From Minisyncoccota bacterium (GTDB lineage: Bacteria > Patescibacteriota > Microgenomatia > UBA1400 > PJMF01): a stretch of DNA of 55,103 nucleotides. Shown here one piece after another: positions 1-9,114 of this stretch. The stretch covers positions 1 to 55,103 of the forward strand of contig PJMF01000021.1 of NCBI GenBank assembly GCA_003173865.1, given 5' to 3'. The position numbers and the translations under genes were made by a program. Every line of letters starts with the position of its first letter. Within the stretch, counting starts at the first letter, position 1. The notes under the pieces were generated by a model, which saw only the letters and a program-made list of their open reading frames with translations, did not search any database and was not told the DNA's origin.

Positions 1-492
1 GGTTTGCCGGCGGATTTGCAGTTTCAATTAATTGAACCGTTGCGCACGTACTACAAAGATGAAGTGCGTGAATTAGGCCGTCTACTTGGATTACCGGAAG
101 ATGTTGTGATGCAACAGCCAGTTCCTGGTCCTGGGTATGCAATTCGCATTCGTGGTGAAGTGACGGAGAAGAGGCTTGCGCAAGTCATTAAGGCCGACAC
201 CATCGTCGTTGAAGAAGTCAAACGCGCTGGCCTGTATGAGAAAGTATTTCAATGCTTCGCAGTAATGTCTGGTGCGTATAGTACTGCTGTAAAAGGTGAC
301 GAGCGCGCATTTGCTGAAGTGGTGGCGGTGCGGGCCTACGAATCCAAAGATGTCATGACCTCGCACTGGGCACAACTGCCGTACGATGTTTTGCAACGCA
401 TCTCGAGCCGCATCGTCAACGAAGTCACTGATGTCTCGCGCGTTGTGTTTGATATAACTACAAAACCACCTGCCACAATGGAGTGGGAGTAG
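1..492 (+). CDS. guaA: GMP synthase (glutamine-hydrolysing), C-terminal part, truncated by window start
   Basis: Protein matches the GuaA C-terminal dimerisation domain (QPVPGPGYAIRIRGEVT, ISSRIVNEVTDVSRVVFDITTKPPATMEWE). Confidence 0.95.
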   Translation, partial: GLPADLQFQLIEPLRTYYKDEVRELGRLLGLPEDVVMQQPVPGPGYAIRIRGEVTEKRLAQVIKADTIVVEEVKRAGLYEKVFQCFAVMSGAYSTAVKGDERAFAEVVAVRAYESKDVMTSHWAQLPYDVLQRISSRIVNEVTDVSRVVFDITTKPPATMEWE

Positions 493-496
493 GAAT

Positions 497-1405
497 ATGA
501 CGAATGTTGAAGAAATTGAGTCTGCGCCCTTACTAAACAATTCTTCTCAAATGGATGAAGAATTTGTACATCGGATCATCATGACAACTGTTGGACCTGT
601 GTTGCAAGGAGCTCCAGAACATTCCCACGCTGGTTTACCAAATAAAAATACTGACATGCATAATGTTTCAAGTGCGCATCTGAATGTAGAAATAGCTAAT
701 GCAATCAGCTGCATATCTGGAAGACCTTGCGACCAAGCTCTTCTTGAGCTGCTCGCTTCGGAACGGCGAGCTCAACAGCCTTCAGAAGATGAGCAAAAGA
801 ATATTGAGCGTTTATTTGAAGTCGCAGGACATATAGTTTCAGTGAGACGTCGACCAATAGAAAGATCGCAAGAAATCGTACACGTTATTCGCGAAAGTGA
901 GAGAGAAGTGTTTGTTCAGTTCACTTTTCGTCAGGATAAAAAACACCGTGATTTTCCTCCCTCTTTAATATTTTATATCGGAGTCCCTAGTCACAATGCC
1001 GAAAGAGGATTTCTTGTGGGAGGTACGAAATTCATAGGAAAAGATGATCTAGAAAGATATCAACAAAACTCACGCGCTGTATATATGTATGAAGTGACAA
1101 TTATCGAGTCTACCAATGCGGTCGATATGCCTCCTGAAGAACTGCACAAGCTTTTACAACAAATGAATTGCGAAGTAGAGGCAGTCGGGCCAGGACGTTT
1201 CAGAGTAAGGATTACTGGATCGACAGACGGGACTTACAATGGTGCCAAGGTAGTCACCCTTGACAAGGGTGGGAAGACAGTGTCGACAAGAATACTTGCT
1301 CTTTCGAAGGGAGAAATTTTTACAGAGTACGTGATTCAAGGCCCGTTCAATTTACATTTTCCGTTTGTCGGGGAAGCAAAAGCGCACAGGATTGTGTTTG
1401 GGTAA
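497..1405 (+). CDS. hypothetical protein (302 aa)
   Basis: Long ORF directly downstream of guaA on the same strand; no family recognised. Confidence 0.7.
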   Translation: MTNVEEIESAPLLNNSSQMDEEFVHRIIMTTVGPVLQGAPEHSHAGLPNKNTDMHNVSSAHLNVEIANAISCISGRPCDQALLELLASERRAQQPSEDEQKNIERLFEVAGHIVSVRRRPIERSQEIVHVIRESEREVFVQFTFRQDKKHRDFPPSLIFYIGVPSHNAERGFLVGGTKFIGKDDLERYQQNSRAVYMYEVTIIESTNAVDMPPEELHKLLQQMNCEVEAVGPGRFRVRITGSTDGTYNGAKVVTLDKGGKTVSTRILALSKGEIFTEYVIQGPFNLHFPFVGEAKAHRIVFG

Positions 1406-1461
1406 AGTTAGAATTCCTGCGCCAATAATCACGTATCGAAACTCAGTTGAAACTGAAAGAA

Positions 1462-3855
1462 TTAATGGTGGCCTTTAAATCGACGGTGTTCTTTCGCAAT
1501 ACCGTTTGATGCTGCTGTTGCCTCACGGTGATTTGTGTGACCACGTTTTGCAATCCAGTTCCTCAAATCAGCAATTGAAGTGGAATTTTGATCTGCTAGA
1601 CCGCGGCCACCAAACATCCGAGCATTCCATAAATTTTGTACGATACTCTGAATTGAACGTGATTTTTCCATGTAGTTTGGTTTTCCTTCGACATTCTTTA
1701 AATCTCCTGCAGGATTGACTCTGCGTCCCGTAAGTGACGGATTCATCATGGCTTCAATCCATTGAGTTACTGCGCTTGCGCTTCCGTGATAAGGTTGCAC
1801 AACGTTACCATTGGTGTGTTGCACAAAAAGGCCGCCGGTTTCGATACCTCCAGCTACTCCACGACGATTTAAAGAAATAGTGTCAACAATTCCTAGAAGT
1901 GCAGCAATCGTATTGCCTGTACCACCTTCTAAACCAATCATCACATCATTAAATGCAGGATCAATAGATAGAAGGTAAATCAACTCTAGTGCATTAGCAA
2001 CGCCACCACCCTCTAGGGAAGTGCAGTTTTCACCACCACCGTGACCGATAAGTAATTGATCTACTTTAATATCAGACTGAATCAATGCTTTTGCTTGTTT
2101 GATGTCAACAATTGGACCTACACAAATAAAAATATCTGGACAGGCTTGACGAATGAGACGAGCTGTTTCAACTGTGCGAGGGTCTGGATTAGTAGTATAA
2201 ATACGAATGGCTTTCAGACCTTGCTCATACGCTTCTTTTGCAAATGCAGCAACTTTTTCGGGATTTTCGCTACCAACAGAGATACCGATTTGTTTTATGA
2301 CCAATTCATTAATATCTTTAGGAATTTCTAATTGATTGATGTCATCAACTGCTGCATGGAAAAGCTTGAGTTGTAGATCATAATTTTCTGCATAAATACT
2401 ATTATGAGGAATCCAACTTCGAGTAAATGACAACGCTGAAGTTGTGATGACATCCTTCCAGCCAGTAACTGGTGGCATACCACCTAAAGCAAAGATTGAA
2501 GTAGGTGTTCCATTAACGTTAATGATTAATCCTTTATGGGCAGCTTTTGTGCGACTCATTTCTCGATCAGCAGATTCACGGGCGATGCCAAGTTCTTGTA
2601 TTGCAGCTGAGGCTTCAACTTCCCAATTTTCATCACCGTAATATTCTTCACCTCTTGCTTTTGCTGCTTTTTCTTTTTTGCGTTCTGCTTTAATCAATTT
2701 TTCGATGACACGAGAGCGACTATTACTGCGTTTTGGCGTGACGATTTTTCCATCCATCATGTCGCGTAGGTATTGATACATCTCTTCATTATGGAAAAGG
2801 CTGAATTCATAGGCGCGAGCAGCTAAGGCTTTTTCAATTTCTTTAAAACCCATTTGCCAAAAAAGGAGATCTTCGAAACCTTGATAAGTATCCAAACGAG
2901 TGGGTTCTCCATTGATATCAGGTGCAGTATCAATCTTCGTCAACAATAAGCCAATACTAGGTGTATCGAGATTGGTCACATAGCGAACGATTTGACCATC
3001 AGCATAAAAAATACGTTGGTAATTAGGAAGTTCAGTAACTTTAAAGTCTGCATTAGGTTTGTTACCTGCTAATGCTTCTAAATTGAAAGCATGCTGCACA
3101 GCAGTTGGATTTGCAGCAAGTTCATCTACTTGAATAGCATTCATCTGAAACGGATATGGATCGGGAAGTACGAAGACTGGTTTATCTAAATCAAATGGTG
3201 AAGCTAAGAGTTCTTCTAGTGCGAGACGGCGTGGAGACAGAGCATCTTTCTCTTCAGGTTTCATTTCTGCGTATGTACGAGGATTGCCAACGCTTTGATC
3301 TTGTCCATCGGGAATAAAAATATCATCAAAACCAAATGGTTGCGCGCCACGGGGAGATTCAGCAATGCGACCGGTTACCGTTTTAACGACAGAATGGACT
3401 TGAAAACCGTCGAAAACGGCAAAACCAACTCGAAATGCTGCGCTTCGGTCTGTTTCATTGCTAGCATTCAGTAACTGACAAATTTTTTCCCGTTGACCGC
3501 GATCCTTTGTAAAGGCATCAGCAAATGGTCCTGGCATTCCATTGAGTGCAGAAATAGGTAACGCAGAATCCTCAACAATAACAGGACGGCAACCATTTCT
3601 TTTCCACGCCTCAATTGCTTTTGCTTCAAGTACTTTATCGGGATCTGTATCTTGAATTTCCGGAATATTTAAATTAACACCGAGAACCTTAACGCTTGGT
3701 CCTAGGATACGAGCGTACTCAGCAAGTTTTTTTGGATTGTGAGTCGCAAAAACAAAGTATCGCTCATTACCTTCTTTCTGGGGTTCACCTTCCTGATAAT
3801 CAATAATATGGTTAACGACTACACGATCGTCAGAAAAAATTTCTTTACGAGACAT
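1462..3855 (-). CDS. Fusion: N-terminal non-canonical purine NTP pyrophosphatase (RdgB/Ham1/ITPase-like) plus C-terminal divergent IMP dehydrogenase/GMP reductase-like barrel
   Basis: N-term YFVFATHNPKKLAEYARILG, VEDSALPISALNGMPGPFADAF and QPFGFDDIFIPDGQDQS are ITPase-like. C-term IGHGGGENCTSLEGGGV resembles the IMPDH Cys loop, followed by EGGTGNTIAALLG, VVQPYHGSASAV and VEG. SD-like aaggag upstream of the start. Confidence 0.85.
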   Translation of the reverse strand: MSRKEIFSDDRVVVNHIIDYQEGEPQKEGNERYFVFATHNPKKLAEYARILGPSVKVLGVNLNIPEIQDTDPDKVLEAKAIEAWKRNGCRPVIVEDSALPISALNGMPGPFADAFTKDRGQREKICQLLNASNETDRSAAFRVGFAVFDGFQVHSVVKTVTGRIAESPRGAQPFGFDDIFIPDGQDQSVGNPRTYAEMKPEEKDALSPRRLALEELLASPFDLDKPVFVLPDPYPFQMNAIQVDELAANPTAVQHAFNLEALAGNKPNADFKVTELPNYQRIFYADGQIVRYVTNLDTPSIGLLLTKIDTAPDINGEPTRLDTYQGFEDLLFWQMGFKEIEKALAARAYEFSLFHNEEMYQYLRDMMDGKIVTPKRSNSRSRVIEKLIKAERKKEKAAKARGEEYYGDENWEVEASAAIQELGIARESADREMSRTKAAHKGLIINVNGTPTSIFALGGMPPVTGWKDVITTSALSFTRSWIPHNSIYAENYDLQLKLFHAAVDDINQLEIPKDINELVIKQIGISVGSENPEKVAAFAKEAYEQGLKAIRIYTTNPDPRTVETARLIRQACPDIFICVGPIVDIKQAKALIQSDIKVDQLLIGHGGGENCTSLEGGGVANALELIYLLSIDPAFNDVMIGLEGGTGNTIAALLGIVDTISLNRRGVAGGIETGGLFVQHTNGNVVQPYHGSASAVTQWIEAMMNPSLTGRRVNPAGDLKNVEGKPNYMEKSRSIQSIVQNLWNARMFGGRGLADQNSTSIADLRNWIAKRGHTNHREATAASNGIAKEHRRFKGHH

Positions 3856-4068
3856 TTGACAATCTCCTTCATTTTCGAGTGATTATAGAACGATTTTTTA
3901 TATGTGGGTGAGGAGTTTTTTTTAAACTTGATTTTTGAGCGCAGAAGGAAGATCATCAGCTCATGATCAAATCTCGCCTCGTATTTCTTTCCACTTTCTC
4001 CACCGCTTGCTAGTTTCAGCTTTCGTCTTTTGTGATATCTTTTGCTTAGTTTTTAAAAAGGAGTACTT

Positions 4069-5388
4069 GTGCCAACACAACATCATCAAGATAGTATTTT
4101 TTCATTAATTGAAGAAGAAAAACAACGCCAACAAGACAAAATTGGTTTGATTCCTTCGGAAAATATTGTGTCACCAGCAGTGGCGTCCGTGTTGAATTCT
4201 TGTTTATCAAATAAATATTCAGAAGGTTTTGCGGGAAGACGTTACTATGAGGGCAATCAAGTTATCGATAAAATCGAGCGCTTGGCAGTTGAAAGAGTAA
4301 AAGAATTGTTCAAAGTGCCGTATGTGAATGTGCAACCGTATTCAGGCTCACCAGCGAACTCCGAGATTCAATTTGCATTGATGAATCCAGGAGATGTGAT
4401 GATGGGAATGAAGCTGGCAGCAGGAGGGCACTTAACACATGGAGCGGCGTTGAGTTTCTCGAGTCGGTTTTTTAAGTCAATTCAGTATGGTTTAGATGAA
4501 CATGCACGAATCAACTTCGATGAAGTGCGCTCGCTGGCGCTCGCGCACCACCCCAAAGTAATCTACGTCGGCACCACCGCGTATCCATTCATCCTCGACT
4601 TCGCACAGTTCCGCAAAATCGCCGATGAAGTGGGAGCATGGCTGGTTGCTGATATTTCGCACATTACTGGCCTTGTATTGACCGGTGAGCACCCGTCGCC
4701 AGTACCGCACGTTGACGTGATCATGTCAACGACGCACAAAACGTTTCGTGGTCCGCGCGGTGCGATGATTTTAGTGACAGAGCGTGGGTTGAAGCGCGAT
4801 CCTGATCTCGGCAAAAAAATTGACCTCGCCGTCATTCCCGGAATGCAAGGTGGACCGCATAACGCCACCACTGCAGGAATTGCCATTGCCGCCGCTGAAG
4901 CAGCGACACCGGAATTTAAAAAATACGGCCAACAAATTCGTAAAAACGCACGGGCTTTGGCTGAGTCGTTGATGGCGGAGGGGATTACATTGGTTGGTGA
5001 TGGGACCGAAACGCATCTGATGGTTTTGGATTTGAGTTCGCATGGGTTTGCTCTGGGTGCCCAGACCGCGTACGCCATGGATGTAGCGGGCATGTATGGT
5101 AACAAAAATACTGTACCGACTGAGAAAAGTTCGCCGTTTTATCCATCTGGTGTGCGCATTGGCACGCCGCTGATTACCACTCGTGGCATGAAGGAAAAAG
5201 AAATGAAGCAAATTGGCAAATGGATTGCAGAGGTGGTTGGGATCGTAAAAGATTCGCCGATGCCGACGGATAAGACGAAGATGAAAGATTTTCTCAAGGC
5301 TTTTAAAAAAGAAATTGCGACGCATCCGCGTTTACTGGAGATTCGGGAAGAGGTGAAAGCGTTGTGTGCGAAGTTTCCGATTTGGTAA
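4069..5388 (+). CDS. glyA: Serine hydroxymethyltransferase
   Basis: Conserved SHMT motifs (EGFAGRRYYEGN, NVQPYSGSPANS, STTHKTFRGPRGAMIL); GTG start with aaggag SD. Confidence 0.95.
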   Translation: MPTQHHQDSIFSLIEEEKQRQQDKIGLIPSENIVSPAVASVLNSCLSNKYSEGFAGRRYYEGNQVIDKIERLAVERVKELFKVPYVNVQPYSGSPANSEIQFALMNPGDVMMGMKLAAGGHLTHGAALSFSSRFFKSIQYGLDEHARINFDEVRSLALAHHPKVIYVGTTAYPFILDFAQFRKIADEVGAWLVADISHITGLVLTGEHPSPVPHVDVIMSTTHKTFRGPRGAMILVTERGLKRDPDLGKKIDLAVIPGMQGGPHNATTAGIAIAAAEAATPEFKKYGQQIRKNARALAESLMAEGITLVGDGTETHLMVLDLSSHGFALGAQTAYAMDVAGMYGNKNTVPTEKSSPFYPSGVRIGTPLITTRGMKEKEMKQIGKWIAEVVGIVKDSPMPTDKTKMKDFLKAFKKEIATHPRLLEIREEVKALCAKFPIW

Positions 5389-5432
5389 GAGAATTTAATG
5401 TTCTTTTAAGATTTGAGTGATAGTATCCGTTT

Positions 5433-6032
5433 ATGGATACTCAAATACTCAGTTGGCAGGGCTGGCTCATAGCCAACTACAACTACCTTACTGCTCCAGC
5501 GACCATCTTTTCGATTATTGGTTGCACTTGGTTTATGGCGGGGAAAATGACGCGATTTGAGACGAGTTTAGATATTCTTTCCAAAAATTTAGACATTCTT
5601 GCAAAAAAAGTGGAAAAAATAGAAGTAGTTTTGGCAAGACTCAATCATTGTATGGTTGAGGTACAAACATTTATAAAAACTATTTGTCCAGGAGCAACAT
5701 TTGCAGAAGTTATCGAACTGTATGGAGCAAGTAATAGTCCTATGGTATTGAAGAGTGAATTTAAGCACTATATTTACGACACCAGCCTGGACATTCAAAT
5801 TAAGGATAAAAAAGAAAAATTAGTTGAATGGTTAAAAAATCGTCATCCTGAGACGGGTCTAGATGCGCAAACCTTTTTGTTTGAGTTAGTTGTTTCAGAT
5901 GAAATAAATAAATTTATCGATACAAAGAAATTGAAAGATCTTCTTTATCAAGAAGGAAAAACAGTAAAAGATTACCATGGAATACTTTCGATTTATCTTT
6001 TTGAAGTGATTATTCCAGAGGTGATTGATTGA
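5433..6032 (+). CDS. hypothetical protein with N-terminal membrane segment
   Basis: ORF with hydrophobic N-terminus followed by coiled-coil-like and soluble parts. Confidence 0.6.
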   Translation: MDTQILSWQGWLIANYNYLTAPATIFSIIGCTWFMAGKMTRFETSLDILSKNLDILAKKVEKIEVVLARLNHCMVEVQTFIKTICPGATFAEVIELYGASNSPMVLKSEFKHYIYDTSLDIQIKDKKEKLVEWLKNRHPETGLDAQTFLFELVVSDEINKFIDTKKLKDLLYQEGKTVKDYHGILSIYLFEVIIPEVID

Positions 6033-6089
6033 AATGAAAGGAAATTAATGTAAATTGACAAATTTAATGTAAATGATAATATATAATGT

Positions 6090-6335
6090 ATGACATATAC
6101 AGTATCTATTACCTCACAGGGTCAAATTAGTTTACCTATCCAGATAAGAAGGAAGTTTTTTAAAACGAATAAGGCCCTTGTATCTTTGAAGAACGGTGGT
6201 GTTTTTATTGAACCTGTTCAGAGCTTCAGTAAGCTCAAAGGATCATTAAAAACATCCCGTAGCGCATCTTTCGATGAAACGAGGAAAGCCTTTGAGGAGT
6301 ACTTAGCAAACGAAGGAAAAGGAGTAGGCTCTTGA
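6090..6335 (+). CDS. AbrB/MazE-type antitoxin
   Basis: MTYTVSITSQGQISLPIQIRRKFF swapped-hairpin AbrB motif; followed by an overlapping PIN gene. Confidence 0.85.
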   Translation: MTYTVSITSQGQISLPIQIRRKFFKTNKALVSLKNGGVFIEPVQSFSKLKGSLKTSRSASFDETRKAFEEYLANEGKGVGS

Positions 6336-6721
6336 AAAGAATTATTCTTGATACAAACTGTTTTTTGCGGTTTCTTTTAAACGACATTCCTGTACAAGCG
6401 GATAAGGTAGAAGCTCTACTTACACAAGCCGAAAAAAATAAAATAGAAATTTTTGTTCCGCAGATCGTAGTTTTTGAGCTTCACTTTGTTTTAGAAAAGT
6501 ATTATAAATTTTCTAAGAATGAAGTTGTTGGAATGTTGAAAACATTATTAGTAGCACCTTATTTGTCGATTGAAGCAAAAGAAATATTTCTAACGGCTAT
6601 CACTTTATATGGGAGCGCACATACGAGTTTGGTAGACTGTTTCCTTGTTGCTCAATCTCAAAATAACGAAGCTGAACTTTTTACTTTTGACCAGAAACTG
6701 AAAAGACTCACAGAACTGTAA
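6332..6721 (+). CDS. PIN-domain toxin (VapC-like)
   Basis: IILDTNCFLRFL, FELHFVLEKYY, LVDCFLVAQS and TFDQKLKRL supply the PIN acidic residues; 4-nt overlap with the antitoxin. Confidence 0.88.
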   Translation: MKRIILDTNCFLRFLLNDIPVQADKVEALLTQAEKNKIEIFVPQIVVFELHFVLEKYYKFSKNEVVGMLKTLLVAPYLSIEAKEIFLTAITLYGSAHTSLVDCFLVAQSQNNEAELFTFDQKLKRLTEL

Positions 6722-6725
6722 CATT

Positions 6726-7586
6726 ATGAATGTACTTCATTCTCACTCTTTACCAGATGTAAAGTTAGGCGCTCACGTCTCCGCCGCAGGGGGTGTAAAC
6801 AAAGCAATTGAGCGTGCAGCTGCAATCGGCGCGAACTGTGTGCAAGTGTTTTCGGGAAGTCCTCGGGTTTGGCAACGGCCAAATTTAGATGCAATTGATG
6901 CGGACAAAGTGTCTACAAAACAGAAAGAATTGCTTGTTTCACCAATTATTACTCACGCTCTTTATTTAGTGAATTTAGCGTCAGAAAATCCAGAGCTTCA
7001 ACAAAAGTCCGTCAATGCAATTTCCTTTGATTTGCAGTTTGACGCGAAGTTGGGCGGGTCCGGCGTCGTTGTGCACGTTGGCAGTCATCAGGGTCGTGGT
7101 TGGGAAGCTGTGTGCGAGCAAGTTGTTACGCTCATCGCGAAAATTATTGCGGCCAGTCCGCCCGAATCGCATTTTTTAATAGAAAACGCCGCAGGCCAAA
7201 ATGGCAAAATCGGTGGGAATTTAGCCGAGATTAAATGGATGATTGATCAAGTTAAATCTGATCAACTCGGTTGGTGCTTTGACACGTGTCATGGATTTGC
7301 GGGTGGATATGATTTGGCAACCGTTGGCGAACGGTTTGCTGAGTTTGATCTGTGGAAAACCTTGCGATGCATTCACGTCAACGACTCACGAGATCCGTTT
7401 GACTCTGGTCGTGATCGTCACGCGAATCTTGGTGATGGGAATATTCCTGCAGCAGAGCTGCAGACGTTTTTGAGATTGCCGGAAGTGCAAAAATTGCCAA
7501 TGATTCTAGAGGTTCCCGGCATTAAAGATGAAGGTCCTGATGCGGAGAATGTGCGGCGGTTGAAAGTTTTGGCTGGCGCGAATTAA
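6726..7586 (+). CDS. nfo: Deoxyribonuclease IV (AP endonuclease, EndoIV)
   Basis: LGAHVSAAGGVNKAI, FDTCHGFAGGYDL and HVNDSRDPFDSGRDRHANLGDGNI motifs. Confidence 0.95.
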   Translation: MNVLHSHSLPDVKLGAHVSAAGGVNKAIERAAAIGANCVQVFSGSPRVWQRPNLDAIDADKVSTKQKELLVSPIITHALYLVNLASENPELQQKSVNAISFDLQFDAKLGGSGVVVHVGSHQGRGWEAVCEQVVTLIAKIIAASPPESHFLIENAAGQNGKIGGNLAEIKWMIDQVKSDQLGWCFDTCHGFAGGYDLATVGERFAEFDLWKTLRCIHVNDSRDPFDSGRDRHANLGDGNIPAAELQTFLRLPEVQKLPMILEVPGIKDEGPDAENVRRLKVLAGAN

Positions 7587-7606
7587 TTTCCTGAAAAACG
7601 AAAAAG

Positions 7607-7632
7607 GGCCGGAGGTTTTATCCACCCGGCCC
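7607..7632. terminator. Candidate bidirectional terminator hairpin between convergent genes
   Basis: GGGCCGG (7607-7613) / CCGGCCC (7626-7632) perfect inverted repeat in the nfo / 7656-7955(-) convergent gap. Confidence 0.55.
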
Positions 7633-7655
7633 ATAAACGGCTTACCGACTAGTTT

Positions 7656-7955
7656 TTATCCTAGTCGAACTGCTTTGCCGTTTTGGAACACTCCCCATTG
7701 TTTCCAATGGAGACGAAGGATGCGCATGAAGAAGCAGATCAGAAACTCATAACGGGATATTTTTGCTTCCTGTGTAAGGCCATAGGCCTCAAGGATTTTT
7801 AAGTATTGAATCTGAGAATTCAAAACTTTATCTCCGTTTTGAGGGGAATCCGAAGGTGATCCCTTCAATTCCCAGTCAGAACCGCGATTAAGCCGGATCT
7901 CCACTCTCGTTTTGCGTGATCTTACCCAACATGCAATTCCTTCATACTCGGCCAT
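7656..7955 (-). CDS. small hypothetical protein (99 aa)
   Basis: ORF preceded on the minus strand by AGGAGG and ATG (taaaaggaggccaaaatggcc). Confidence 0.6.
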   Translation of the reverse strand: MAEYEGIACWVRSRKTRVEIRLNRGSDWELKGSPSDSPQNGDKVLNSQIQYLKILEAYGLTQEAKISRYEFLICFFMRILRLHWKQWGVFQNGKAVRLG

Positions 7956-7971
7956 TTTGGCCTCCTTTTAT

Positions 7972-8080
7972 GCCTTCCGTCGTCTCAGGATTGAGACTCC
8001 TCTGGAAACGGTTCCAGAGTGCGAAGGCAGCGAAAGTAAGAAACAAACAGGTGTTTATTTCCTATTTCCGCAGCCTTCGC
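7972..8080. promoter_or_regulatory. Structured leader / RNA element with alternative pairings
   Basis: GCCTTC(7972-7977)/GAAGGC(8023-8028) enclosing GTCTC/GAGAC and CTCTGGAA/TTCCAGAG hairpins. GCGAAGGC(8021-8028) can instead pair with GCCTTCGC(8073-8080). Confidence 0.5.
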
Positions 8081-8232
8081 GCATATTTTTTTAGCAAAGC
8101 AATCTTTTAAAGAGCAATAAGCCGCATTTTTTAACATCCTAGAGTCCAGAAGCAATTTCTGAATCTAAAAATGTTGGAATGTATTATACTCCTTCGATAG
8201 GCAATTTTGCCAACTTCCCGTACAATACCCTC

Positions 8233-9114
8233 ATGATTGTCTTCGATGGCTACCAGTTTGCCCAGGAACGTGAAGATACACTCAAACAGCGTGTCCAGAT
8301 CTTGTCAGGCTCAATTGCCATTGCGGCTATTTTGTTTGAAGAAGATAAAGGAAGTCAACTTTATACTCGACTCAAAAAAGAAGCTGCCGAGCGGGTGGGA
8401 ATTAGGTATCACTGTCTCGGTTTTTCAATGAGTGATGATCTGGGAAAAGTTCTTGCTCAGCTTAAAACGCTGAACGAAGATTCAACAGTCACGGGCATTA
8501 TTATTCAAAAACCCGCGCGCGGGCGGTGGATGGAAGTGACGGGGAAGAGAGCAGACGAATACGTTACCTGGTGGCATGCGCTTGTAAGCCAGATCAATCA
8601 AACAAAAGACGTCGATGGTCTCCATCCCGAGACGTTGGCCGCGATTCAGCATGGCACTTGGAAGCAAGAAAAAAAAGTGATGCCCGCAACTGTAAAAGCA
8701 GTGTTGGAAATTCTCAATGTCGCGAAGGAGCAAGTGACTTTGCCCGCCGATCCAATATATATCATTCTTGGAAGGTCAGACATTTTAGGCCAACCGCTTT
8801 TTTACGAACTTCGCAATCAAGGTCAGAAAGTAGAAATAATTGGCAGCAAGGAACTTACTACGCGGGTTCAATCGGGTCAGTCTCTCCACGATGCTGATGT
8901 TGTCATCTCGGCAACAGGCCATCCTCACCTTATTGTTGGCGGGATGATCAAACAAGGAGCAGTAGTCGTTGATGTTGGTGAACCACAACCCGACGTTGAG
9001 TTTGCGACTGTGGCTCCGAAGGCCGCTTTTATTACTCCTGTCCCAGGGGGTGTGGGACCGGTTACCGTGGTGAGCTTGCTAGAGAATGCGAAAGTTCTTG
9101 CTGAGATTCACTAA
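8233..9114 (+). CDS. folD: Methylenetetrahydrofolate dehydrogenase/cyclohydrolase
   Basis: FolD motifs (VTGIIIQKPA, KDVDGLHPE, IILGRSDILGQPL, TPVPGGVGPVTVVSLLENA); internal ATG preferred over the upstream ORF start at 8179. Confidence 0.92.
   Translation: MIVFDGYQFAQEREDTLKQRVQILSGSIAIAAILFEEDKGSQLYTRLKKEAAERVGIRYHCLGFSMSDDLGKVLAQLKTLNEDSTVTGIIIQKPARGRWMEVTGKRADEYVTWWHALVSQINQTKDVDGLHPETLAAIQHGTWKQEKKVMPATVKAVLEILNVAKEQVTLPADPIYIILGRSDILGQPLFYELRNQGQKVEIIGSKELTTRVQSGQSLHDADVVISATGHPHLIVGGMIKQGAVVVDVGEPQPDVEFATVAPKAAFITPVPGGVGPVTVVSLLENAKVLAEIH

Noticed and set aside
91-540. 149-aa minus-strand ORF over guaA and the following gene
   Set aside because: Antisense to clear guaA coding sequence, no recognisable domain; typical shadow ORF.
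4563-5325. Two long minus-strand ORFs (4563-5105 and 4771-5325) over glyA
   Set aside because: Antisense to strongly conserved SHMT; no start signals or protein-like motifs.
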